A DNA stretch of 45,844 bases from contig JBNLBT010000017.1 of assembly GCA_050303435.1 (NCBI GenBank), positions 1 to 45,844 of the forward strand, in the 5' to 3' direction. This DNA is from JBNLBT01 sp050303435. GTDB lineage: Bacteria > Pseudomonadota > Gammaproteobacteria > Xanthomonadales > Marinicellaceae. Numbering within the stretch: the first letter of the stretch is position 1; each line of letters starts with the position of its first letter. Below, one piece after another: positions 35,206-45,666 of the stretch. The notes under the pieces were generated by a model that worked only from the letters and a program-made list of their open reading frames with translations, made no database searches and was not told the DNA's origin. The translations under genes were made by a program, and so were the position numbers.

Positions 35206-36169
35206 TTCGGCGGCCACAGACTGGGCCATTCGCACGCGCAACATGACCCGCCGGTTCGGTGATCTGGTGGCCGTGGATCGTCTGGATCTGCAGGTTGAGC
35301 GCGGCCGCATTCATGGATTTCTGGGTCCCAATGGTTCGGGTAAATCGACCTCCATACGCATGTTGTGTGGTCTACTCACGCCCAGTGAAGGCGACATCCG
35401 GGTGCTGGGTTTACAGATCCCGCAACAAGCGGAAACACTGAAAACGCGCATCGGCTACATGACCCAGAAATTTGCCCTGTACGGCGATTTGACGGTGTTG
35501 CAGAATCTGACCTTTATGAGTCGGGTGTACGACATGCCCAGTCGTGAGTCCAGAGTACGCATCGCCGCTTTGTCGCAGCAATTTGAATTGGCCGCCTTGC
35601 ACAAGCGCCTGGCGGGCACCCTCAGCGGTGGCCAAAAACAGCGTTTGGCTCTGGCCGCTGCGCTGTTGCACAGGCCCAGCCTGCTGTTTCTGGATGAACC
35701 CACCAGTGCGGTCGATCCGGAATCACGCCGGGTGTTCTGGGACGCGTTGTTCGATCTGGCCGCCGAGGGCACCACGTTGTTGGTGTCGACCCACTACATG
35801 GACGAAGCCGAGCGCTGCCACGCCTTGAGCATTCTGGATCGCGGCCGCCTGGTGGCCGATGGTTCGCCCGACGCATTGACCGCCGAATTGCGCGGCCGAA
35901 GTTTTATCATCGATGCACCCAGCCACGGCATCCGCGGCATTGCCGCAGCGCTGAAAAACGACGCGCGCATTCTCAGTGTGGCGCAAATTGGCAATCGCTT
36001 GCGCGTGCTGTCGCGCCGCCACGGCCTGAGCAGCGAGGACATTCAACAGCAATTGACGGGCGCGTCACTGGATGCACGCGTGCAGTCCACGGAAGCCAAT
36101 CTGGAGGACGTTTTTGTCGCGGTCACACGCACCGCAGTGAGCCGCGAGTCGGCCGAGTCAGCGGCATGA
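35198..36169 (+). CDS. ABC transporter ATPase (YbhF-like half)
   Basis: 323 residues from ATG 35198, eight bases inside the adaptor gene. One ATP-binding cassette: Walker A GPNGSGKST, Q-loop YMTQKFALY, signature LSGGQKQR, Walker B LLFLDEPTS and switch STHYMDEAE, followed by a C-terminal region (ANLEDVFVAVTR) typical of drug/ABC-2 exporter ATPases. The YMTQKFALYGDLT segment is characteristic of the YbhF/YhiH group. A single cassette, not the tandem seen in YbhF, so it would act as a homodimer. ATGA overlap with the permease gene. Confidence 0.93.
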   Translation: MSDSAATDWAIRTRNMTRRFGDLVAVDRLDLQVERGRIHGFLGPNGSGKSTSIRMLCGLLTPSEGDIRVLGLQIPQQAETLKTRIGYMTQKFALYGDLTVLQNLTFMSRVYDMPSRESRVRIAALSQQFELAALHKRLAGTLSGGQKQRLALAAALLHRPSLLFLDEPTSAVDPESRRVFWDALFDLAAEGTTLLVSTHYMDEAERCHALSILDRGRLVADGSPDALTAELRGRSFIIDAPSHGIRGIAAALKNDARILSVAQIGNRLRVLSRRHGLSSEDIQQQLTGASLDARVQSTEANLEDVFVAVTRTAVSRESAESAA

Positions 36170-37287
36170 AAATCCGTCGCTTGCAAGCCATTCTGGTCAA
36201 GGAATTCAGGCAACTGCGCCGCGACCGCATATCGCTGGCCATGATCATAGGCATTCCGGTGCTGCAATTGTTGCTGTTCGGATACGCCATCAACATGGAC
36301 GTGCGCGGCATCGCGGCGGCGGTGGCCGACCAGTCAGGCACTGCACAGTCACGCACTGTGATTGCGGAGATGCTGGCCAGCGGAGTGATTGAAGTGAAGG
36401 AGCAGCTGGACAGTGAACAGGCCCTGCGCTCGGCCCTGCAGGCGGGTCGGGTCAGCGTCGGTTTGTATGTGCCGCACGATTTCATCCGCCGTGGACAGGA
36501 AGGGCGACCTCAGGTGCTGGTGTTGGCCGACGGCAGCGACAACGTGGTGCAGCAGGCGGTGCGACAGCTGCTGGCGGTGTCCATGCAGCCAGACCATTGG
36601 CGGCTGTCGCCGGGGGCGCCTGAACTGTTGTACAACCGGCCGGCGATGGGGGCCGTGCAGGTGGTCAGCTTTTACAACCCGGAACGCCGGTCCGCGGTCA
36701 ACGTGGTGCCGGCCCTGATTGGCGTGATTCTGACCATGACCATGGTGATGTTCACCGCCATGGCCATTGTGCGTGAACAGGAGCGGGGGCAAATGGAATT
36801 GCTGATCACCACGCCGGTCAGCCGGCTGGAATTGATGCTGGGTAAAGTTTTGCCTTACGTGATGATCGGCCTGCTGCAAACCACGCTGGTGCTGGCTCTG
36901 GGCGTGAGTGTTTTTGCCGTGCCGATTCGAGGCGCGTTGGTGGATGTGTACCTGGCGGCTTTGCTGCTGATTTGCGCCAATTTGACCCTGGGTCTGTTGA
37001 TTTCAACCCGCGCGCAATCCCAGTTTCAGGCCATGCAGATGACTTTTTTTGTGTTCCTGCCTTCACTTCTGTTGTCGGGTTTCATGTTTCCTTTTGACGG
37101 CATGCCCAAAGCAGCGCAATGGATTGCGGAAGTGCTGCCACTGACCCATTTTGTCAGGCTGGTGCGCGGTGTGATGCTGCGCGGTGCGGATTTATTGACT
37201 TTGTGGGGTGATGTGCTGGCCTTGATGGCTTTCACCGCGGTGATGCTGGCCGCGGCGGTCTCACGCTTCAAAAAACGCCTGGATTGA
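36166..37287 (+). CDS. ABC-2 type permease of the exporter
   Basis: 373 residues with the ABC-2 layout: an N-terminal membrane segment (IIGIPVLQLLLFGYAI), a large extracytoplasmic loop of about 140 residues (VAAVADQSGTAQSR onward), then five hydrophobic segments with the conserved EQERGQMELLITTPVSRLELMLGKVLPY cytoplasmic loop and FMFPFDGMPKAAQWIAEVLPLTHFVR. The ATG overlaps the ATPase stop (ATGA). One permease gene is present where YbhSR-type systems have two, so it probably homodimerises. Together the three genes form a complete adaptor/ATPase/permease exporter, substrate unknown. Confidence 0.92.
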   Translation: MKIRRLQAILVKEFRQLRRDRISLAMIIGIPVLQLLLFGYAINMDVRGIAAAVADQSGTAQSRTVIAEMLASGVIEVKEQLDSEQALRSALQAGRVSVGLYVPHDFIRRGQEGRPQVLVLADGSDNVVQQAVRQLLAVSMQPDHWRLSPGAPELLYNRPAMGAVQVVSFYNPERRSAVNVVPALIGVILTMTMVMFTAMAIVREQERGQMELLITTPVSRLELMLGKVLPYVMIGLLQTTLVLALGVSVFAVPIRGALVDVYLAALLLICANLTLGLLISTRAQSQFQAMQMTFFVFLPSLLLSGFMFPFDGMPKAAQWIAEVLPLTHFVRLVRGVMLRGADLLTLWGDVLALMAFTAVMLAAAVSRFKKRLD

Positions 37288-37363
37288 AACACACCTGTTT
37301 TCTTTTCTGTGCGAAAATGGCACGGCCTGGGCAAGGCAATGACTTCAGACGCGGAGATAAACA

Positions 37364-37759
37364 ATGAAAAAAGTCACCGGATTGGGTGGGGTGTTTTTTA
37401 AAAGCGATGACCCGAAAAAGACCATGGACTGGTACCGTCGGCACCTGGGGCTGGAAACCGATGAATACGGCGCCATGTTCAAGTGGTATGAATCGCCCGA
37501 AAGTCAACAGGCGGCCGGCACGCAATGGAGTGTGTTCAAGAAAGACACCACCTATTTTGACCCGTCGACACAACCCTTTATGATCAACTACAGGGTGCAC
37601 GACCTGGAAGCCCTGGTGGCGCAATTGCGCGAGGAAGGGGTGGAAATTGTGGATGAAATGGAAACCTATGAATACGGCAAATTCATTCATATTGTTGACC
37701 CCGATGGCATGAAAATTGAATTGTGGGAACCCGTGGATGCGGGTTTCGATGCAAACTGA
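37364..37759 (+). CDS. VOC superfamily (glyoxalase-like) protein
   Basis: 131 residues, a single vicinal-oxygen-chelate module pair: GLGGVFFKSDDPKKTMDWYRRHLGL at the start and GKFIHIVDPDGMKIELWEP at the end, with the C-terminal glutamate metal ligand. It probably binds a small metal-coordinated substrate or antibiotic; exact reaction unknown. GGAG at 37353-37356, seven bases upstream, marks the start. It stands alone between the exporter and the regulator gene, followed by a perfect 12-base-pair stem. Confidence 0.82.
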   Translation: MKKVTGLGGVFFKSDDPKKTMDWYRRHLGLETDEYGAMFKWYESPESQQAAGTQWSVFKKDTTYFDPSTQPFMINYRVHDLEALVAQLREEGVEIVDEMETYEYGKFIHIVDPDGMKIELWEPVDAGFDAN

Positions 37760-37789
37760 CCTGCGCGTCCTCACCGCTTTAAATATCCG

Positions 37790-37822
37790 CCATTGACCCG
37801 CGTTGCCTGTGCGGGTCAATGG
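37790..37822 (+). terminator. Perfect 12-bp stem after the VOC gene (terminator or operator)
   Basis: CCATTGACCCGC (37790-37801) pairs exactly with GCGGGTCAATGG (37811-37822) around nine bases. A T run occurs only at 37841-37846, so termination would be imperfect. The same dyad sits about 40 bases before the extended -10 TGGTATCAT (37855-37863) of the following regulator gene and could instead be its binding site. Confidence 0.5.
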
Positions 37823-37884
37823 TCCCCTTGAGGCGTGCATTTTTTCCGGTCAGTTGGTATCATGTCGTGGGACACGGGAACGCT

Positions 37885-40161
37885 ATGCATTATCAATTTT
37901 CTGAATTCATTCTGGACACTGAAAACCAAAGTCTGTCGCACCGGGGACAGGCGCTTGATCTGAATCACCAGAATCACCGCGTGTTGCAGTATTTCGTTGA
38001 AAATGCGGGTCAGCTGGTGAAGAAAGACGACCTCATTGATGGCGTGTGGGACGGCCGTCACGTCACCGAAAATTCGATCGATCAGGCCATTTCAAAGATT
38101 CGCAAAACCCTCAACAGCGCAGCACCCGGTGAGTACATCCGCACGGTGTATAAAAAAGGCCACATGTTTGTTGCACAAGTGCACGCACTGCAGGACAAAC
38201 CGGCGACGCAGATTGCGCCGGTTGCGCGCAGCAAACGTCCCGTGATATTCGCTGGCGGCATCGCCGCATTGATGCTGTTGAGTGTGTTGTGGCTGGTGCC
38301 GTTCGGTTCAGAAACCGGTGCCGTGAGTGCCGTCAGAACCCAGGCGCCGGTGATGTTCATTGAAGGCGCCAAGGACCCCACAAATTGGGCCGATTTGAGT
38401 GCCTTGGTGCTGTTGCGTGAAATCAGTGCGCTGGGCGGTGGCGTCAATGTGGTGGAGCAGATTGAGGCCGGCGATGACCCGACGGCGGCGTTGAACAATT
38501 ACTGGCGCATCCAGCCGGACTTGAAGGTGGTGCGTTCGCAAATCTTGCGGCGGGCAAACGACTGGGAATTGCAGCTGCGCATACTCGATCGCAGCGGTGA
38601 AACGCTGCAAAGTTTTCACGACGCCGAACTGTCCCGGGTGATTCAGGGGGCCGGTCAATGGCTGGCCGGACAGGTGGATTCTCCGGGTTGGAGTGAAGAA
38701 TTGCCCTTGTTGCCTGAGGTCACTCCGCACGCCATGGAAATGTATCTGCGTGGCCTGTCCGAATACACCCAGGAATCGTTTGAAACGGCGCGAAATTATT
38801 TCCAATTGAGCGTCGATGAAAATCCGAATTTTCATTTGGCGCATCTGCGTCTGGCCCGGGTGCAGCGCGATCTGGGGCAAACTCAGGAGGCGCTGGTCAC
38901 TTTGCAAACCCTGTTACAAATGCAGATCAGCCAGCCGGTGTATTTGACCGCCATGACCGCGTTGGCCGATCTGGTTGATCTGCAGGGCGATTACGACCGC
39001 GCCATTGACATCTTCCAACGTCTGATCGATGAATATCAGGGAGATCACCCGCTGCTGCTGAAAGAGGTGCATTTTTTGTTGAGCTATGCGTTGGCTTCGG
39101 TGCAGCAATACAGCGAGGCCCTGGATGAATTGGCCTGGCTGGAGGATCACTTGAGGACCCACCCGGATCCTTTGCTGCACGCCGATGTGCTGCACAAACG
39201 CGGCAGCATACAGTTGCAGACGGGAGAAACGGCCGCGGCGCGCGAGGCCGCGGAAAAGTCGCTGCGCATCTATCAGGACTTGGGTGAAATGCTGGGGGCC
39301 AGCAAAGCCCATTCGCTGCTGGCGCGCGTCGCCAATTATGAGGCCGATTATCCGCGTTCGGTGAGCCATCTGATGCAGTCTTTGGCGATCACAGAAAGTC
39401 GCGGATATTTGCTGGGCGAGGGCGCGGCGCTGAATGAACTGATTTATGCCTTAACTCAAAACGGCCAATTGAAAGAGGCCCTGATGCGGCTACAACGGAT
39501 GCGCGAGATTGCCATTGAGATCGATTATTTTGCCATGCTGATGGCGGCCAAACAGGCTGAATTCGAGATCGCCCGTTTTCGCCAGCAATGGACACTGGCC
39601 GAACAGCTGTTGGACGATTATCTGCGCAGTTCGCGCGACAACGGCTTTGCGCGTGGACTGTTCAAGCACCGCCTGATGCGCTTGGATCTGTTGCTGGACC
39701 AGGATCGCACCGATGGTGTGGAGGCGCTGCTGGATGCGGTGCAGGATGAAATCAATGCGAGCGGAGAGACGCGTTTTCAGGGGCCATTGAACAGGCAGCG
39801 GGCCCGCTGGCTGTTCCTTCAGGGCAATGAATCTGCCGCCATGGAATTGATCACCGCCTCACGGCCCATGCTGGAACAGCTGGGCGACGCTGAAACCCTG
39901 GTGCAAATCAACAATCTTGTGGCACGCAGGCATTTGCAGGCGGGCCGTTTGCAGGCGGCGCTGGATGCGCTGGAAGGCAATCGATCCTTGCCGGCATCGG
40001 CCTATCCACAGTCGTTGATTCGCGCGAGAATCTATGCCGCCATGGGACGCGATGTCGACGCTTTGAGGGCGGCCACGGCCGCGCAATTGCAGGCCAATGA
40101 ATTCTGGACGCGGGAAGACGAGGTGTTTTTGCAGTCCTTGCAAGAGCGGACGCCGGACTGA
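37885..40161 (+). CDS. CadC-like transmembrane regulator: winged helix, TM segment, TPR sensor
   Basis: 758 residues from ATG 37885 (MHYQFSEFILDTENQSLS). Residues 1-100 are an OmpR/PhoB-type winged helix (HRVLQYFVENAGQLVKKDDLIDGVW, SIDQAISKIRKTL), one transmembrane segment at about 119-140, then a large periplasmic part. This holds an N-terminal alpha/beta region (to about 280) and a long TPR array (from about 285: FETARNYFQLSVDENPNFHLAH..). There is no receiver domain, so the signal would pass directly through the membrane as in CadC/ToxR proteins. An extended -10, TGGTATCAT (37855-37863), lies just upstream. Target genes unknown; the neighbouring VOC gene, acnA or the exporter are only guesses. 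The frame is open to 37819, but the added residues are not domain-like. Confidence 0.85.
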   Translation: MHYQFSEFILDTENQSLSHRGQALDLNHQNHRVLQYFVENAGQLVKKDDLIDGVWDGRHVTENSIDQAISKIRKTLNSAAPGEYIRTVYKKGHMFVAQVHALQDKPATQIAPVARSKRPVIFAGGIAALMLLSVLWLVPFGSETGAVSAVRTQAPVMFIEGAKDPTNWADLSALVLLREISALGGGVNVVEQIEAGDDPTAALNNYWRIQPDLKVVRSQILRRANDWELQLRILDRSGETLQSFHDAELSRVIQGAGQWLAGQVDSPGWSEELPLLPEVTPHAMEMYLRGLSEYTQESFETARNYFQLSVDENPNFHLAHLRLARVQRDLGQTQEALVTLQTLLQMQISQPVYLTAMTALADLVDLQGDYDRAIDIFQRLIDEYQGDHPLLLKEVHFLLSYALASVQQYSEALDELAWLEDHLRTHPDPLLHADVLHKRGSIQLQTGETAAAREAAEKSLRIYQDLGEMLGASKAHSLLARVANYEADYPRSVSHLMQSLAITESRGYLLGEGAALNELIYALTQNGQLKEALMRLQRMREIAIEIDYFAMLMAAKQAEFEIARFRQQWTLAEQLLDDYLRSSRDNGFARGLFKHRLMRLDLLLDQDRTDGVEALLDAVQDEINASGETRFQGPLNRQRARWLFLQGNESAAMELITASRPMLEQLGDAETLVQINNLVARRHLQAGRLQAALDALEGNRSLPASAYPQSLIRARIYAAMGRDVDALRAATAAQLQANEFWTREDEVFLQSLQERTPD

Positions 40162-40177
40162 TCGGTCCGGCGTCTGC
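40146..40177. terminator. Hairpin overlapping the regulator stop codon, facing acnA
   Basis: GACGCCGGA (40149-40157) pairs with TCCGGCGTC (40166-40174) around eight bases and extends outward by G-T, C-G and G-C pairs to 12. It includes the last codons and stop of the regulator gene and lies between convergent genes. There is no T run on either strand, so it is more a transcript-end stabiliser or Rho-assisted site than a simple terminator. Confidence 0.45.
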
Positions 40178-40223
40178 ATTCAAAGCCGTGTAGCCGTGCG
40201 CTGTACAACTGGGTCGAGTTGGA

Positions 40224-42887
<2,664 letters not shown>

Positions 42888-42935
42888 GAATTACCCCTGT
42901 AGTTGATGCTGTGGTTCTGCGTGTTGCGGTTGCTG

Positions 42936-42981
42936 GCCTGCGTGCAGGCAGGGCAGCGTTTTTCAAGGGCGGTATTATCTC
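42936..42981 (-). promoter_or_regulatory. acnA upstream region: -10 candidate and leader hairpin
   Basis: On the minus strand GATAAT (42976-42981) is the best -10 candidate, with only a poor -35. The transcript would have a leader of about 80 bases containing GCCTGC-GT-GCAGGC (42936-42949). No iron-related operator could be recognised. Confidence 0.35.
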
Positions 42982-43041
42982 ATTTTTTATCCTTAAATGC
43001 CATTTGTCTGTGGTCGAAATTTGCCCGCAGCGGGGCGCAAT

Positions 43042-43347
43042 TCAGGCTTTGGCGCCGGTGACCAGGATAACGAATGACAGGGCATAGGCGCTGAGCACCA
43101 GATCACTGGAAAACAGGGAAATGCCCGACAGTGTGTTCACCGAATTGGCCACGATCTGCACCATCACACCTTGCATGGCCAACAGGCCGAACCCATACAT
43201 CGCGTCGCGCCTGAATTCTCTGTTGCCAATGTGCACGGTGCGCTGGTCCGCTTCGGGGCGAAAACGAAAGAACAACGCGCTGCCCACCGCAATGGCGCTG
43301 ACCGCCATTTGCAGAAAATTCGCGTACATGTCCAGAACGGATGACAT
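43042..43347 (-). CDS. Small membrane protein of unknown function
   Basis: 101 residues, not recognised. Three hydrophobic segments: about residues 8-28 (YANFLQMAVSAIAVGSALFF), 50-70 (YGFGLLAMQGVMVQIVANSV) and 80-98 (DLVLSAYALSFVILVTG), joined by one charged loop (RFRPEADQRTVHIGNREFRRD). Its ATG directly follows the threonine aldolase stop (TGA then ATG, no gap), so it is the third gene of the nuclease/aldolase transcript. It could be a small integral membrane protein of any kind; a pore-forming effector role is only speculation from the nuclease context. Confidence 0.65.
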   Translation of the reverse strand: MSSVLDMYANFLQMAVSAIAVGSALFFRFRPEADQRTVHIGNREFRRDAMYGFGLLAMQGVMVQIVANSVNTLSGISLFSSDLVLSAYALSFVILVTGAKA

Positions 43348-44373
43348 TCAGAGGCCTTGATTGTGCAGGTGTTCGATCAGGCGCAGCACATGCCCTTCCT
43401 CGGTGGCGTGGCTGAACACCAGACGGATCACGTCCTGACTGCCCGGCCAGATGTGAAATTCAAAACCGGCCTTTTGCAGCGATTCAATGGTTGGCAAGGG
43501 CAACCGACAGAAGGCTTCATTGGCCTGCACCGGGTGCAAAAACTCAACGCGATCGCGGCATTCGCGTTCAAAGCGTGCGGCCATGGCATTGGCATGTTGC
43601 GCCAGTTGCAGCCACAAATCGTCTTCCAGGTAGGCCAGCCATTGCGCGGAGACGTAGCGCATTTTGCTGACCAGTTGCGCGCCGCGTTTGCGCGCACGCT
43701 TCAGTTCGGTGGCGTATTTCGGATCAAACACCAGCAATGCCTCGGCCACCATGGCGCCGTTTTTGGTGGCACCGAAGGACAGCATGTCCACGCCGCTGCG
43801 CCAGGTGATGTCCGCCGGTGAACAGCCCAGGTGGGTCACGGCGTTGGCAAAACGCGCGCCGTCCATGTGCAGGGCCAGATTGAATTCACTTTTCAGCGCC
43901 GCCATCGCCGCCACTTCTTCGCGGCTGTACACCGTGCCCGCTTCGCTGCTCTGGGTGATGCTGATGGTCTGTGGCAGGCATTCGTGTTCGCCGTGCACAC
44001 CGGTCTGCTGCAAGGCGCGGCGCACATCATCGGCCTGCAACTTGCCGTGCGGGCCGGGCATGCCGACCAGCTTGGCGCCGTGCGAAAAGAATTCCGGGGC
44101 ACCGCATTCATCGGCATTGAGGTGCGAATGCTGGTGGCAATACACCGCGCCGTAGGGGGCAGTGCTTTGCGCCACAGCGATGGCGTTGGCGGCGGTGCCG
44201 GTGGTCAAGGGCAGCACCGCCACCCAGCATTCAAACAGTTCGCGCATGCGCGCTTCCAGCCGTTCAGTGTATTCGTCGTAGCCGTAAGATTCGGTGAACC
44301 CTTGATTGGCATCCAGCAAGGCCTGCATGATGCGCGGGTTGACCGGGGCTTCGTTGTCGCTGCGGAAATTCAT
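43348..44373 (-). CDS. ltaE: Threonine aldolase / beta-eliminating lyase family
   Basis: 341 residues of PLP fold type I, splitting L-threonine or allo-threonine into glycine and acetaldehyde, or a related beta-hydroxy amino acid. Starts NFRSDNEAPVNPRIMQAL, as in the short-form low-specificity aldolases. PLP lysine Lys204 in SFGATKNGAM, LHMDGARFANA provides the ring-binding aspartate, and TGTAANAIAVAQ binds phosphate. It lies between the CARF nuclease (3 bases upstream) and the small membrane protein (abutting), so all three probably share one mRNA; no metabolic link is known. Confidence 0.88.
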   Translation of the reverse strand: MNFRSDNEAPVNPRIMQALLDANQGFTESYGYDEYTERLEARMRELFECWVAVLPLTTGTAANAIAVAQSTAPYGAVYCHQHSHLNADECGAPEFFSHGAKLVGMPGPHGKLQADDVRRALQQTGVHGEHECLPQTISITQSSEAGTVYSREEVAAMAALKSEFNLALHMDGARFANAVTHLGCSPADITWRSGVDMLSFGATKNGAMVAEALLVFDPKYATELKRARKRGAQLVSKMRYVSAQWLAYLEDDLWLQLAQHANAMAARFERECRDRVEFLHPVQANEAFCRLPLPTIESLQKAGFEFHIWPGSQDVIRLVFSHATEEGHVLRLIEHLHNQGL

Positions 44374-44376
44374 TGC

Positions 44377-45501
44377 TCAGTTGTCCTGATCGAAAAAGGT
44401 GTAAAGGTGGTGTTCCAGCTGTTGCAATTGCGTGTGCGCGCAACAGTACACGCCGAAATCCTGGGCCCGCGAACGGGTGTATTTGTTGAGCGGTTGAAAG
44501 CTCACCAGCATGGCTTTGGCCGACAAGCCGCCGGACAGGTTTTTGATCGCTTCCAGGCGATACACCGCGGTGGCTTCGGAGGCGTCCTCCGAGGCGTTTT
44601 TGCGGAATTTGCGGGTCTTGCATTCAAACACGTGCAGGCGGTTGTTGCACAGGGCCACCACATCCAGTTCGTTTTTGACTTTGCCCTGCGCGCGCACCAC
44701 CTGCAGGCCTTTGCTCAGGTCGCTGATTTGCGGGCGGTTTTTGCGCATACCATAGATCAGCGAATACACGTGGTTCTCCAGCCAGCCACCGTTGGCATAA
44801 AAGCGGTTGTCGCTGTCCGGGAAAATCAGTTTGTTGTGTTGCACCCGCAACACGCCGGCCTCGCTGAAGCGTTCGAACAGTTCCATCAGTTGATGGCGTT
44901 TTTGCTCATGCCGGGACAGCGCGTAGCGGTTGGCCGAATCGGCGGTCATGGCCATGTAGTTGAGCGTGCCCAATTCGTTGTCGTAGCGTTCAATGTGACG
45001 CAAAATCCAGTGCGTCAATTCACGCCGCTGCGCTGGCTCCGGTTCATTTTGACCGGCCTCAAGCACATGGGTGTTGAAACTCTTGAGGTATTCATGGATT
45101 TTCATTTCCTGGCGAATGTGAATTTCACTGGCGCCGTCGCGCGGTTCCATCCAATGCAGGGTGTTGGTGAATTTGTCCACCATGAACACCGGCGCGTCGT
45201 GCAGGAAAAACTGTTCAAAACATAAAAGCACCATCTTGCGATAGCCGCAACTGGCGTTCAACAGCATTTCATCCTCACGGTGTGCGTGCAGCAGCCGCGC
45301 GACGGCCTCACGGATCTGGTTGGCGTCAAAGGACAGCTCTTCACACTGGCAGCGAATGCCGCGTGACTGCAACACCGACTGCAGCCCGTGATACAGCGCG
45401 CCGGGGCGATGCAGCAGGATCACCATGTCGGGTTTGAGGTGCAGGGCGGCGCTGAGGATGCCGGCGGCCTTTTCATCGAAAATCGCCAGATGAATTTTCA
45501 T
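44377..45501 (-). CDS. Card1/Can2-like CARF nuclease (DUF1887 type), orphan
   Basis: 374 residues from ATG 45501 (MKIHLAIFDEKAAG). Residues 1-130 form a Rossmann-like CARF domain; the place of the usual N-x-T-G-G-T-K-x-M nucleotide motif reads NASCGYRKM (82-90). Residues about 175-235 look like a winged helix. The C-terminal PD-(D/E)xK nuclease is complete: Glu242 (GGWLE), Asp280 (NELDVV), Glu293 and Lys295 (FECKT). In type III CRISPR systems such proteins are switched on by cyclic oligoadenylate and cut DNA or RNA. No cas gene or array is in the window. A second in-frame ATG at 45537 adds 12 residues and no ribosome site. It is followed 3 bases later by ltaE. Confidence 0.82.
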   Translation of the reverse strand: MKIHLAIFDEKAAGILSAALHLKPDMVILLHRPGALYHGLQSVLQSRGIRCQCEELSFDANQIREAVARLLHAHREDEMLLNASCGYRKMVLLCFEQFFLHDAPVFMVDKFTNTLHWMEPRDGASEIHIRQEMKIHEYLKSFNTHVLEAGQNEPEPAQRRELTHWILRHIERYDNELGTLNYMAMTADSANRYALSRHEQKRHQLMELFERFSEAGVLRVQHNKLIFPDSDNRFYANGGWLENHVYSLIYGMRKNRPQISDLSKGLQVVRAQGKVKNELDVVALCNNRLHVFECKTRKFRKNASEDASEATAVYRLEAIKNLSGGLSAKAMLVSFQPLNKYTRSRAQDFGVYCCAHTQLQQLEHHLYTFFDQDN

Positions 45502-45508
45502 GCAGTCG

Positions 45509-45514
45509 ATTATA
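45509..45514 (-). promoter_or_regulatory. TATAAT box placed for a leaderless nuclease mRNA
   Basis: On the minus strand a perfect TATAAT (45509-45514) lies seven bases before the ATG at 45501, so transcription would begin at or next to the start codon. No ribosome site precedes that ATG. The -35 position (ATGCAC, 45532-45537) is poor. Confidence 0.45.
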
Positions 45515-45666
45515 TCGCCTGCCGAATAAAAGTGCATCCCGAGGTCATTCAGGGCCTGGATAAACGCGTTCGGATGTCAAACAGCGCCATGCACTTTGCA
45601 TTTGCCGTCGATTTTGCCAATAATAACGGCACACACAACACGATGTATTACCGGGGAGCACACACC

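Noticed and set aside
43023..43041. GC hairpin after the small membrane protein as a terminator
   Set aside because: Short imperfect stem (GCCC/GGGC core) with only AAATTT after it; not convincing.
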